A DNA stretch of 64,000 bases. Source: Anaerococcus sp. Marseille-P3625. Lineage in GTDB: Bacteria; Bacillota; Clostridia; Tissierellales; Peptoniphilaceae. The stretch spans positions 1 through 64,000 of the forward strand of contig NZ_OCTP01000008.1 of the NCBI RefSeq assembly GCF_900232825.1, given 5' to 3'. The notes under the pieces are model-generated. The model did no database searches, was not told where the DNA came from, and worked only from the letters and a program-made list of their open reading frames with translations. Of the stretch, positions 1 through 7,969 are shown piece by piece. Position numbers and translations under genes: made by a program. Position 1 is the first letter of the stretch; every line of letters begins with the position of its first letter.

Positions 1-95
1 ATTCCGAAGAATTCAAATGAGTTTCATCGTTCGACTTGCATGTGTTATGCACGCCGCCAGCGTTTATCCTGAGCCAGGATCAAACTCTCATGAAA
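1..95 (-). rRNA. 16S ribosomal RNA, 5' end (partial)
   Basis: The reverse complement carries the universal 16S 5' segment, including AGAGTTTGATCCTGGCTCAG (positions 88 down to 69) and the following conserved GGCGGCGTGC block. The classical 8F site begins at position 88, which places 16S nucleotide 1 at about 95. The gene runs off the left edge of the window, so only about 95 nt are present. An rRNA operon therefore continues to the left. Confidence 0.97.
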
Positions 96-324
96 ATTTA
101 TATGAGAGCTTTTGATTCAAGCTCTTTAATTCATTTACACTGATTTTTATCAATGCGTGATTTAAGTTTATCCATCCATTTATCATAGATTGAAATCATT
201 TTTTAGACAATTTGTTTTTGTCTATAAGGTTACTCAAATTAATTGATTTTTGTTTAATTACTATTTAATTTATTGGATAAGTTTTCTTATCCGGTTCTTT
301 TGTCGCTTGTTAACGACAAGATAT
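96..324 (-). other. rRNA operon leader
   Basis: This is the untranslated leader between the rRNA promoter and the 16S 5' end. On the minus strand it holds two short hairpins just after the promoter (GTCG...CGAC, then GGATAAG-AAAA-CTTATCC). These may serve in antitermination or processing. No open reading frame is convincing here. Confidence 0.6.
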
Positions 325-352
325 ATAATACCAGATTTATTTTTTTTGTCAA
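325..352 (-). promoter_or_regulatory. rRNA operon promoter
   Basis: On the minus strand there is a consensus TTGACA (352-347), a 16-base spacer and TATTAT (330-325), followed by an AT-rich start region. It lies just past the stop codon of the glycosyltransferase gene and points at the 16S gene. The near-perfect -35 fits a growth-rate-driven rRNA promoter. Confidence 0.85.
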
Positions 353-359
353 TACTTTT

Positions 360-1565
360 TTAATTTTTTATTATTTTTAGTATTTTATTTCCTATATTTG
401 ACCAAGATAAGCTTTTTATTTCTTCTCTTACTTCTTTTGTGAACAAACTTTGATTTATTCTTTTAATTTGTTTTTCTATATTTATGCTAAGTCTTTCTAC
501 GTAAGCTTCTTTGTCTTCTTCATAAGCCTTGTCTATGTCGTAAATTCTTGGTAGCTCTGTAAATTCTATAACTTTTGCTTGTTTTATTTTTTCTCCTAAT
601 GTTTCTATTAATCCATCTATATGACTTGCTACCACGAGTCTATCGCAGGCTAGTGCTTCTATTGCAATTAATCCCAAGGCTTCAAAGTATGATGGTAAGA
701 TAAATATGTCAGATTCTCGAAGCAAATGTGCTAATTTTTTCTGATCAAGTGCATGGCAAATTATAAGTCTTTTTGAGTAATTGGCGGATTCTTTCATTAA
801 ATGAATTGATTCTTCGCTAGCATTTCCAATTATATATAATTTGATATTTGGATATTTTTTTTCAAGTATCGGCAATGTTTTGCAAAGTTCAAAAACACCT
901 TTTGACTGACTAACTTTGCCTGCGTAGACTAAATCTATTGTATCTTTAACGTGGGTAAATTTTGGCGGATAAAATATTTTATCGTTATATCCACCACCAA
1001 CGTTATGAATTTTGCTAGGATCTATCTTTAATAAATTGATAATAGCTTCATCTTCTTTGTCTGTTACTGTTAATACATAGTCTAGATCTTTTATGTGGCT
1101 TAGTCTTTTTAGAAATTTCTTATGTTTTTTTATTTGCCTAATGTCTGTTCCATGAGATATGCCAACGACTTTTTCCTTATCGAAAATTTCTCTTACCAAA
1201 TCGCTTATGAAAAATAAATGGTGGGTTATTACAAGATCCGGCTTAAATTCTTCCTTGATTTCTATTAATCTTTTTTTAAAAGCTTTTAGTAAAATTTCAA
1301 TCTGCTCATCTGTCATTTCTGAATAAACGGTAGATTCGTAAGGCATTTCATCGCTCATTCCACAAATTCTAAAGGGAAGTTCTTCTGTATTATAGGTAAC
1401 TGGCAAAGAAATTTTGCAATTTACTTTAAGGTCATGTTCTTTTTCATAGCCATATACCGCTGCATTTTCAATGCCTAGTTGATTTAAACTTTCTATTAAA
1501 TTTGTAAAATAAACTCCGCTTCCAGTTTTGGCAGGAAGTTGAGTTAAAACGTGCAATATTTTCAT
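360..1565 (-). CDS. GT-B glycosyltransferase, family 4-like
   Basis: This 401-residue protein has the two-domain layout of GT4 glycosyltransferases. The N-terminal Rossmann half starts with MKILHVLTQLPAKTGSGVY, where the Gly-rich loop is typical of acceptor-side helices. The C-terminal half has the donor-binding region around YAGKVSQSKGVFEL and the EALGLIAIEALA element that holds the conserved E-x7-E of retaining GT4 enzymes. No signal peptide or membrane segment is visible, so it is probably cytosolic or membrane-peripheral. It overlaps the upstream ABC ATPase gene by 4 bases, so it is the last gene of the iron-importer operon. Sugar donor and acceptor cannot be told from sequence, and the link to iron uptake is unexplained. 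Confidence 0.85.
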   Translation of the reverse strand: MKILHVLTQLPAKTGSGVYFTNLIESLNQLGIENAAVYGYEKEHDLKVNCKISLPVTYNTEELPFRICGMSDEMPYESTVYSEMTDEQIEILLKAFKKRLIEIKEEFKPDLVITHHLFFISDLVREIFDKEKVVGISHGTDIRQIKKHKKFLKRLSHIKDLDYVLTVTDKEDEAIINLLKIDPSKIHNVGGGYNDKIFYPPKFTHVKDTIDLVYAGKVSQSKGVFELCKTLPILEKKYPNIKLYIIGNASEESIHLMKESANYSKRLIICHALDQKKLAHLLRESDIFILPSYFEALGLIAIEALACDRLVVASHIDGLIETLGEKIKQAKVIEFTELPRIYDIDKAYEEDKEAYVERLSINIEKQIKRINQSLFTKEVREEIKSLSWSNIGNKILKIIKN

Positions 1566-2494
1566 GATATTTTTTCCATTTCGTATGATACTTTAACTTT
1601 ATCTCCTATTTTCTTGTCAAAATTATTGTTTAATGTTAGCATTTTTAACTTTCGCAAATCATTTGATAGATATAGTTCAACAAAACTTCCAACAAATATT
1701 ATGTCTGTGATGGTAAATTCTTCTCCATCATCTGCAAATGTGATTTTTTCAGGTCTTACGTAGGAATCATTTACAAAGTTTTTTTGACCAATAAAATCTA
1801 AGCTTTCTTTGTTTGAAGGATGATTATAAATTTTTGAAGGATTTCCTCTGTCTATAATTTTCCCTTTGTTTAATACTATGACTTCATCAGCCATTTTGAA
1901 GGCTTCAGCTTGATCGTGGGTTACAAAAATTGTTGTAAGCTTAAATTCCTTGTGAATTTTTCTTATTTCAAGTTGCATTCTTTCTCTAAGTTTTTGATCT
2001 AGTGCACTAAAAGGCTCATCCATTAGTAAGATTTTGGGTTTTACTACAAGACTCCTTGCTAGGGCAACTCTTTGTTTTTCTCCACCAGAAAGTTCACTTG
2101 GTTTTCTATTTTCATATCCTTTAAGCCCCACCATCTCTATGGTTTTTAAGGCTAGATCTTCTTTTTCTTTGTTGGTTAAGGATTTTTGATTAAATTTTAG
2201 ACCATACATTACGTTTTTCATAACTGTCATATGAGAAAATAAGCCTAGACTTTGGAAAACTGTCGCAACTTTTCTATCATTTGGATCTTTGTCTGTTATA
2301 TCTTCTTCATCTAAAAAAATACTTCCCTCATGATCAATAAAACCGCCAATAGCATGTAAAATCGTACTTTTCCCAGATCCTGAAGGTCCTAGTAAACAAA
2401 GAAATTTACCTTTTTCAAGATCTATATTAATATCATCTAGGACTTTATTTTTTCCATATGTTTTTGAAAGATTTTTAATTTCTAAATACATCAT
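1562..2494 (-). CDS. ABC transporter ATP-binding protein, Fe3+/polyamine type
   Basis: This 310-residue ATPase has Walker A GPSGSGKST, the signature LSGGEKQRVALARS, Walker B ILLMDEPFSALD and an H-loop in FVTHDQAEAFKMAD. After about residue 235 there is a short C-terminal TOBE-like regulatory region, as in FbpC, PotA and CysA ATPases. It would energise the two-domain permease encoded just upstream, whose 3' end it overlaps by 20 bases. With the lipoprotein gene 4173-5327 it forms a complete binding-protein-dependent importer. Fe3+ is the most likely substrate from the permease type, but thiamine or phosphonate systems share this layout. Confidence 0.9.
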   Translation of the reverse strand: MMYLEIKNLSKTYGKNKVLDDINIDLEKGKFLCLLGPSGSGKSTILHAIGGFIDHEGSIFLDEEDITDKDPNDRKVATVFQSLGLFSHMTVMKNVMYGLKFNQKSLTNKEKEDLALKTIEMVGLKGYENRKPSELSGGEKQRVALARSLVVKPKILLMDEPFSALDQKLRERMQLEIRKIHKEFKLTTIFVTHDQAEAFKMADEVIVLNKGKIIDRGNPSKIYNHPSNKESLDFIGQKNFVNDSYVRPEKITFADDGEEFTITDIIFVGSFVELYLSNDLRKLKMLTLNNNFDKKIGDKVKVSYEMEKIS

Positions 2495-4118
2495 TAAACC
2501 TCAACTTATTTTGCGATTGTCTAAATAATAAATTTATTGCCAGGGTAAATAATAAACAAATTATCATAATCAATAGCGCTATTACTGATCCCTCGTTGTA
2601 CTTGCCACTATTAATAACATCAAACATTACTAGAGTCATAAGTTTTTTTCCTGGATAAACTAAAAATATAATGGATCCAACGGTTGTCATTGTTGTTACA
2701 AATGAGTTTATCAGTGAAATTCTAATGGAAGCTTTTATATTTGGGATAATTCCATCTTTTATTTCATAAAAAGTATTGCCACCTAAATCTCTAATTGAGT
2801 TTACGATTCCAGGATCAACTGATTTCATAGCTGCATTTCCAACCCTACTAGAAAATGGTAATTGCTTAAACAAAACATTTAAGACTACAATTATACTTGT
2901 GCCAGTAATCATAATTGGAGGGGATTTAAAATACAACAAATATCCCAATCCAAAAAATGTGCCAGGAATTATATAAGGTAAGTTTGAAAAAACATCGATG
3001 ATTTTCATAAACTTGCTATTTTTTATTATTATATAGTAGCCTATTAAAAGTCCTATTAAAGTTCCAAAAAATGCCGAAATCAAGCTATATATGACAGATC
3101 TTAGCATGGCCTTGTTTATATAATTTCTAGTTTTTGCAAAGTTTTCCAAAGTTAAAATCAAATGTCCATTTTTCATTCTGCTGAAAGCACTTAAAATAAT
3201 CGATCCATAAAGCAAAACTAACAATAGCAAAATAAAGATAGAAAGAACTCTAAAGATTTTAAATATGAAGCCATCTCTTTTTATATTAACGTCATTTTGA
3301 GCGTAAGAATTAGCGACCAATGTTTTTTCTTTATTAAAAATATTTGAAATAATGAAAACAAGTAGTATCGGAAACAATAGAAGAATGTTTAGTGTGCTTG
3401 CTTTAGCAAGGTTTCCATTTGCTATTACTTCAAAATAACTTTCTAGCGCTAATACGTTAAATTTGCCACCTATAATTGAAGGCGTTGCAAAATCTGACAT
3501 CGCTTTAAAAAAGCTTAAAAGGAAAACTGTTATAAGTCCATTTTTTAGTTGTGGAATTATTATATCAATTATTATTGAATTTGTATCAGCTCCCAAAGAT
3601 CTTGCTGAGTTTAAAATATCCTTTGACATATTGTTTAACAAGCCCAACAAAACTAGACAATTTAGGGATAAAAAAGATAGGGTTTGCATAAAGGAAACGC
3701 CCCACATATTATATGGATTAAAACTTAAATGCAAAATATTGTAAGTGATAAAACCTCTTCTGCCGAATAAATTTATATAACTTAGACTTGTTACGAAGGG
3801 AGGACTGATAAGTGTAATTGCCAAAATTACGTTAATAATTTTTTGGATTTTTTTATCTGATAAATATGTGTAAACAGATACTATCACAGAAGTTATGAGA
3901 GATAGTAGAGATGTTAATATTCCTAATTTCAAAGAATTATATAGTAAGTTTTTATTGGCTAAAATATCCTTATAGTACTTGAAATTTAAAGATCCATCTA
4001 TTATTAAGCTTTCTCTAAATACGCTTAAAAATGGCATCAGTATAAATAAAATAACGGACAAAGCAAGTAAAAGCTCAAGGCTAAAATCTATTAAGTTTAT
4101 TTTTTTTGATTTTTTCAT
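2475..4118 (-). CDS. ABC transporter permease, fused two-domain FbpB type
   Basis: This 547-residue integral membrane protein has about twelve hydrophobic segments in two homologous halves. Each half contains an EAA-type coupling loop (SARSLGADTNSIIIDIIIPQ in the first, NSIRDLGGNTFYEI in the second). That duplicated architecture is characteristic of FbpB/AfuB-type Fe3+ permeases. It lies between the binding-protein gene and the ATPase gene in one operon, with a 54-bp gap upstream that holds a stable hairpin. The protein is of normal length for the family. Substrate assignment rests on architecture and context only. Confidence 0.88.
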   Translation of the reverse strand: MKKSKKINLIDFSLELLLALSVILFILMPFLSVFRESLIIDGSLNFKYYKDILANKNLLYNSLKLGILTSLLSLITSVIVSVYTYLSDKKIQKIINVILAITLISPPFVTSLSYINLFGRRGFITYNILHLSFNPYNMWGVSFMQTLSFLSLNCLVLLGLLNNMSKDILNSARSLGADTNSIIIDIIIPQLKNGLITVFLLSFFKAMSDFATPSIIGGKFNVLALESYFEVIANGNLAKASTLNILLLFPILLVFIISNIFNKEKTLVANSYAQNDVNIKRDGFIFKIFRVLSIFILLLLVLLYGSIILSAFSRMKNGHLILTLENFAKTRNYINKAMLRSVIYSLISAFFGTLIGLLIGYYIIIKNSKFMKIIDVFSNLPYIIPGTFFGLGYLLYFKSPPIMITGTSIIVVLNVLFKQLPFSSRVGNAAMKSVDPGIVNSIRDLGGNTFYEIKDGIIPNIKASIRISLINSFVTTMTTVGSIIFLVYPGKKLMTLVMFDVINSGKYNEGSVIALLIMIICLLFTLAINLLFRQSQNKLRFNDVFRN

Positions 4119-4138
4119 AATTTTCTATATACAAATAT

Positions 4139-4158
4139 GGAGCTGATATATCAGCCCC
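4139..4158 (-). promoter_or_regulatory. intercistronic hairpin in importer operon
   Basis: The minus-strand RNA can fold GGGGCTGATATATCAGCTCC, an almost perfect palindrome, in the 54-bp gap after the binding-protein gene. It has no long T run. It is better read as an mRNA 3'-end stabiliser or attenuator that gives more binding protein than permease than as a full terminator. Confidence 0.5.
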
Positions 4159-4172
4159 ACAATTTTTAAAAT

Positions 4173-5327
4173 TTATTTTTCGCTTGCTTTATCTCCAGCA
4201 AGTTCTTTAAATCTGTTTAGCACTTCTTCTCTCATAGAACCAAATGTTGATAGATCTTCTTTGATTAGTTTATCTTTTGGTAAACCTAAGTCTAGACCCT
4301 CAATTCCTGGAACTATAAGTTGGTTAGAATCTTTTCCATCTATTTCAGCTATCATGCCTTGAGCTTTTTCGCCTAGCATAAAGTCAACAAAAGCTTTAGC
4401 CACATCAGCATTTTCGCTATCTTTAAAGATTGCTACGCCTTCTGGAACCCAAGCAATACCATCTTCTGGATAAACAACTGTTAGATTGTTATCTTTTGCA
4501 GTGTCAAAAGCCATTTTGTCAACAGGAATAATTCCTATAGCAAATTCACCTTGAGCTGTTTTTTCTTGAGGATCTTTTCCTCTTTTTGAATAGAAGTCTA
4601 TATTGTCATTGATTTTGCTAAATAAATCCCAACCTTCTTCTTCGCCATATAGGTCAAGAAGTCCTTTTAGTGCAGCATAGTTTGTTCCAGAAATAGCTGG
4701 GTTACTCATAATTATTTCGCCCTTATATTTTGGATCTGCTAAATCTTTCCAAGATTTTGGTGCTTCTAGTCCTTTTTCTTTAAGAATAGAATCATTTAAC
4801 AAAAATCCTACTACTGTAAGTCCTTTTGAGAAATAGAAACCATCTTTATCTTTGTATTCTTCTGGCAATTTATCTGTCATTTCAGATTGATAATTTTCTA
4901 AAAGTCCATCATCTTTTGCTGCCATAAATGCATCAAGTCCACCCCCAAACCATAAGTCAGCCATTGGCTTGCCTTCAGCTTTTGTTCTTGAAATTACTTC
5001 TCCACTTGACATAGATAGAAATTCTACCTTTGCTCCAGTTTCTTTGGTAAATTCATCAAAAAGTGGAACATAAGATTCACTTGTTGCAACTACATTTAGA
5101 GTTCTGCCATCAAAGTTAGTTGCTGCTTTTTCTTCATCTTTGTTAGCTTCTTCTTTTTTGTCGCTATCTTCAGTAGTTTCTTCATTTGCCTTTGTTTGCG
5201 CACTTTCTTCTACTTTTGTTTCTTCTGTTTTGCTTTCTTCTTTGTTTGAATTATCAGCTCCACAAGAAGTTAATGCAAAGATAGCAATTAGCGCTAGTGA
5301 TAACTTACTTAAAAATTTATTTTTCAT
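4173..5327 (-). CDS. ABC transporter substrate-binding lipoprotein (Fe3+-type)
   Basis: This 384-residue exported lipoprotein has a basic start, a hydrophobic stretch and the lipobox LTSC (Cys about residue 22). A Glu/Lys/Ser/Thr-rich linker follows to about residue 70, and then a periplasmic-binding-protein fold of the type found in Fe3+, thiamine and 2-aminoethylphosphonate receptors. Motifs such as KPMADLWFGGGLDAF and the AKAFVDFMLGEKAQ near the C terminus are typical of this cluster. It is the first gene of the operon with the permease and ATPase and carries a strong AAGGAGGAG ribosome site. The exact ligand cannot be proved from the residues visible. Confidence 0.88.
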   Translation of the reverse strand: MKNKFLSKLSLALIAIFALTSCGADNSNKEESKTEETKVEESAQTKANEETTEDSDKKEEANKDEEKAATNFDGRTLNVVATSESYVPLFDEFTKETGAKVEFLSMSSGEVISRTKAEGKPMADLWFGGGLDAFMAAKDDGLLENYQSEMTDKLPEEYKDKDGFYFSKGLTVVGFLLNDSILKEKGLEAPKSWKDLADPKYKGEIIMSNPAISGTNYAALKGLLDLYGEEEGWDLFSKINDNIDFYSKRGKDPQEKTAQGEFAIGIIPVDKMAFDTAKDNNLTVVYPEDGIAWVPEGVAIFKDSENADVAKAFVDFMLGEKAQGMIAEIDGKDSNQLIVPGIEGLDLGLPKDKLIKEDLSTFGSMREEVLNRFKELAGDKASEK

Positions 5328-5356
5328 TCTCTCCTCCTTTAAGTTATAGCATAATT

Positions 5357-5384
5357 ATTATAATGTATAGCAAAGAAAAATCAA
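5357..5384 (-). promoter_or_regulatory. promoter of the importer operon
   Basis: On the minus strand TTGATT (5384-5379), a 16-base spacer and TATAAT (5362-5357) lie 30 bases before the binding-protein start codon. No clear Fur box of the kind seen elsewhere in the window overlaps it. Confidence 0.7.
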
Positions 5385-5385
5385 G

Positions 5386-5871
5386 TTATATATCTGGTTT
5401 GTCGTTAATATTTATATGACAATAACCATTTAGATTTTTGTCTAAATAGTCCTGATGATAATCTTCAGCTATGGCAAAGTTTTTTAATTTTTCTACTTCT
5501 ATTACGATTTTATTTTTCTCTTTTTCTTGTTTTTTGCCAATAAAATTAATAGCTTTTTCTAAATCGCTTGTACTAGTCAAAAATATCCCAGTCCTATACT
5601 GTCTACCTCTGTCATTTCCTTGTTTATTTATGCTAAAAGGATCTACTATATAGTAAAAATATTCGAGGATTTTTTCAAAAGTTATTATTTTATCGTCATA
5701 TAAAATGTGGAGAGTTTCAGCGTGGTCAGTTTCTTTCACCCTTCTATAATTAGTAATTTCTGTCTTACCATTTGCATAACCTACTTCGGTATCAATAATT
5801 CCATCAATTGTCTTAAAATAGGCTTCCATTCCCCAAAAACATCCACCAGCCAAATATATTTCTCTTATCAT
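5386..5871 (-). CDS. msrA: peptide-methionine (S)-S-oxide reductase
   Basis: This 161-residue cytosolic enzyme reduces the S-epimer of methionine sulfoxide in proteins and free Met-O, with thioredoxin as usual reductant. The catalytic motif GGCFWGMEAYF (Cys about residue 11) starts the protein, and HAETLHI and DRGRQYRTGIF match the substrate-binding core of MsrA. A Cys near the C terminus (GYCHI) is a candidate resolving residue. Length is normal for a single-domain MsrA, with no MsrB fusion. Its start overlaps the stop of the exporter gene 5868-6338 by 4 bases, so it is translationally coupled to that pair. Confidence 0.95.
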   Translation of the reverse strand: MIREIYLAGGCFWGMEAYFKTIDGIIDTEVGYANGKTEITNYRRVKETDHAETLHILYDDKIITFEKILEYFYYIVDPFSINKQGNDRGRQYRTGIFLTSTSDLEKAINFIGKKQEKEKNKIVIEVEKLKNFAIAEDYHQDYLDKNLNGYCHININDKPDI

Positions 5872-6338
5872 TTATAATCTCCTAAATAGTTGGTTCTTTT
5901 GCTTTGTCTAATTCTATAGCTTTTTAATGACTTAGAAAATGAACTTGCTAACAAAACTCCAAATGCAATAGCTCCAGCTATTACAACAGCCTTATAAAAA
6001 TAACTGATAGCAATATCAGAATGTCCATTGATAAAGCTACTCATGGTATTGTATATGGCTTCTCCAGGGCATAGGTTAATAATTCCTGGAATGTTAAAAA
6101 TTGAGGCTGGATATCTAAGTCTTCTTGCTTGGATTTCTGCAATTGACGCTATTAAAAGCGAAGACAAAAAAGTTGCAAAATATATGCTACCACTATAATT
6201 AAGGGTAAGTCTATATATAATCCAACCAATTCCCCCGTTTAATCCTGCAACTAGCAAAGCTTTTTTGGGAATAGAAAATACTAAACCAAAACCTATTGAT
6301 GAAAGTGAACTTATTATAAATTCTAATACGTATCTCAT
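5868..6338 (-). CDS. threonine/serine exporter, small subunit (YjjB/ThrE_2-like)
   Basis: This 156-residue membrane protein has about four or five hydrophobic helices and the conserved RYPASIFNIPGIINLCPGE loop typical of the DUF3815/YjjB half of split ThrE exporters. Its start overlaps the stop of the YjjP-like partner gene by 4 bases. Together the two would form one ThrE-type exporter, known to export threonine/serine in Corynebacterium and succinate in enterobacteria. The substrate here is unknown. The C terminus is short, basic and cytosolic. Confidence 0.85.
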   Translation of the reverse strand: MRYVLEFIISSLSSIGFGLVFSIPKKALLVAGLNGGIGWIIYRLTLNYSGSIYFATFLSSLLIASIAEIQARRLRYPASIFNIPGIINLCPGEAIYNTMSSFINGHSDIAISYFYKAVVIAGAIAFGVLLASSFSKSLKSYRIRQSKRTNYLGDYK

Positions 6339-7120
6339 ATTTTTAAAAACCCAAACAATCCAAGTGGCATTGCAACCCCAAGTGCTAGAGCAATTGATAT
6401 TAAAATTGCAAGGCTTGCTCCAGTCATTCCACTAAGTGCATCTCCACTCATTAAATCTCTAACCGCATTTGTTATCATAATTCCCGGCAAAAAAGCCATA
6501 AGCGAGCTTATTATTACGACATTTACGCTTATTGGAATAAGACTATCAATTATCAAGGTCAAGCTTGAAATCAAAAGTCCATATAAAAAATGAACTACAA
6601 AATAACTTAACTTGTTATTTTCCAAAAATAAAGAAAAGACATAACCTAAAAATCCAACCAAAAATGAAAATATTACTTCCTTAATACCTGCACCAATTAG
6701 CAAAGAAAAGGCGCCAGCTGCAAGAGTTGCTCCAAGTATTTTTAAATTTCTAGAAGTGCCTTCTGATTTCTTAATTTTATCAATTTCCTCGATGGCTTGC
6801 TTAAGTGAATACTTTCCCAAAGAAAACTCTCTAGAAAAATTATTTAGCTTATCTACATAATAAAGATTATTGGATCTTGACTTAACTCTTCTGACATTGG
6901 TGTGAACTTGGCCCTTATAAGAAAAAGAAATTATTATAACATTGAAAGTTGCAAAAACATCCACATCTTTTATCATACTATTTGACCTTAACATTATTTC
7001 CGCAGTATCTTCAACTCTGTATGTTTCCGCACCATTTGCGAGCATCATTGCTCCTGTTCCTGCAGCAATTTCCGATAAAATGAAGGCTTCTTCTAGGGTG
7101 CTAATATTGTCGTATGTCAT
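6335..7120 (-). CDS. threonine/serine exporter, large subunit (YjjP/DUF1212)
   Basis: This 261-residue protein has a soluble N-terminal domain of about 125 residues with the family motif GAMMLANGAETYRVEDT, where a metal- or substrate-binding role is suspected. About five membrane helices follow, including FLPGIMITNAVRDLMSGD, a hallmark of DUF1212. It precedes and overlaps its small-subunit gene, the normal split arrangement. The 9-bp gap to the J-domain gene upstream suggests one transcript. Confidence 0.88.
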   Translation of the reverse strand: MTYDNISTLEEAFILSEIAAGTGAMMLANGAETYRVEDTAEIMLRSNSMIKDVDVFATFNVIIISFSYKGQVHTNVRRVKSRSNNLYYVDKLNNFSREFSLGKYSLKQAIEEIDKIKKSEGTSRNLKILGATLAAGAFSLLIGAGIKEVIFSFLVGFLGYVFSLFLENNKLSYFVVHFLYGLLISSLTLIIDSLIPISVNVVIISSLMAFLPGIMITNAVRDLMSGDALSGMTGASLAILISIALALGVAMPLGLFGFLKI

Positions 7121-7129
7121 AATTTTTAC

Positions 7130-7912
7130 CTAACTGAAATTTTGCTTATATTTTTTGATATTTTCTTCTGTCAAAAATTCATAAGCTTGGTTAATTTTCG
7201 TAAACATCTCAGTTGCATTTGGATCTTTATTTATATCTGGATGATATTTTTTAGCTAATTTCCTGTAATTTAGTTTTACTTGGTAGATGTCTGTGTCATA
7301 GCCAAGACCTAGGGTTTGACAAGATTTTTCGTATTTTTCCTTAAAACCAATATTTTGTGGGCCATTATAAGCGCCACCATAGCCTTGATTATTATAATCA
7401 TTTTGATAATATTCGCCGTAAGCATTTGAATTTGTATAAGAAAATCCTCTCATAAATTCTTCAAATCTTCTATTCATCTCTTCTTGTTGGCGACGGGCAG
7501 CTTCTTCTCTTGCTCTTCTTTGAGCTTGTTCTTGTTCATATTTGTATTTATTTGAATAATCGGATATACTTTCGTAGCCCACTTTTTGGCCTGTTATCAT
7601 AGAGTCAGCCCTATCATACATCCATTCTGTTAGTGTATAATTGGCATATCTTAATAGAGAGATAAATTTTGGTCCAAGAATTGGTATAAAAATTACCGCA
7701 AATATAAAATACATGGCTTCTTTTGGCAAAAGTAGTGGAATTATAGGGAATATAAAAATAGTAGAACATCCTACAATAAATAACATCAAAAGCAATTGTC
7801 TTATCCCTTCAAAGGTTACAACAATTACGTTCATTATATTTATTAAAACGTTGAAAAAGCTCCCGATTCCAGTTGCTAGTCCATGTATTATTTTTCCAAA
7901 AATCTTTTTCAT
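7130..7912 (-). CDS. membrane-anchored J-domain protein
   Basis: This 260-residue protein has about two or three hydrophobic segments within residues 15-95. An Arg/Glu/Gln-rich coiled stretch (about 125-155) and a Tyr/Asn/Gly-rich linker (about 155-190) follow. The C-terminal J domain (about 195-255) has the essential HPD motif in KYHPDINKDP. A J domain stimulates DnaK ATPase, so this protein probably recruits DnaK to the cytoplasmic face of the membrane. It lacks the zinc-finger and C-terminal domains of DnaJ. It is followed closely by the ThrE-like pair. Client and role are unknown. Confidence 0.8.
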   Translation of the reverse strand: MKKIFGKIIHGLATGIGSFFNVLINIMNVIVVTFEGIRQLLLMLFIVGCSTIFIFPIIPLLLPKEAMYFIFAVIFIPILGPKFISLLRYANYTLTEWMYDRADSMITGQKVGYESISDYSNKYKYEQEQAQRRAREEAARRQQEEMNRRFEEFMRGFSYTNSNAYGEYYQNDYNNQGYGGAYNGPQNIGFKEKYEKSCQTLGLGYDTDIYQVKLNYRKLAKKYHPDINKDPNATEMFTKINQAYEFLTEENIKKYKQNFS

Positions 7913-7969
7913 ATATTATTTCTCCATTCTATAAAAGATTTTAAGATTTAATATAAGGAAAACTAAAAT

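Noticed and set aside
4139-4158. Riboswitch or full terminator in the importer operon gap
   Set aside because: It is a single short palindrome without T run or conserved aptamer features.
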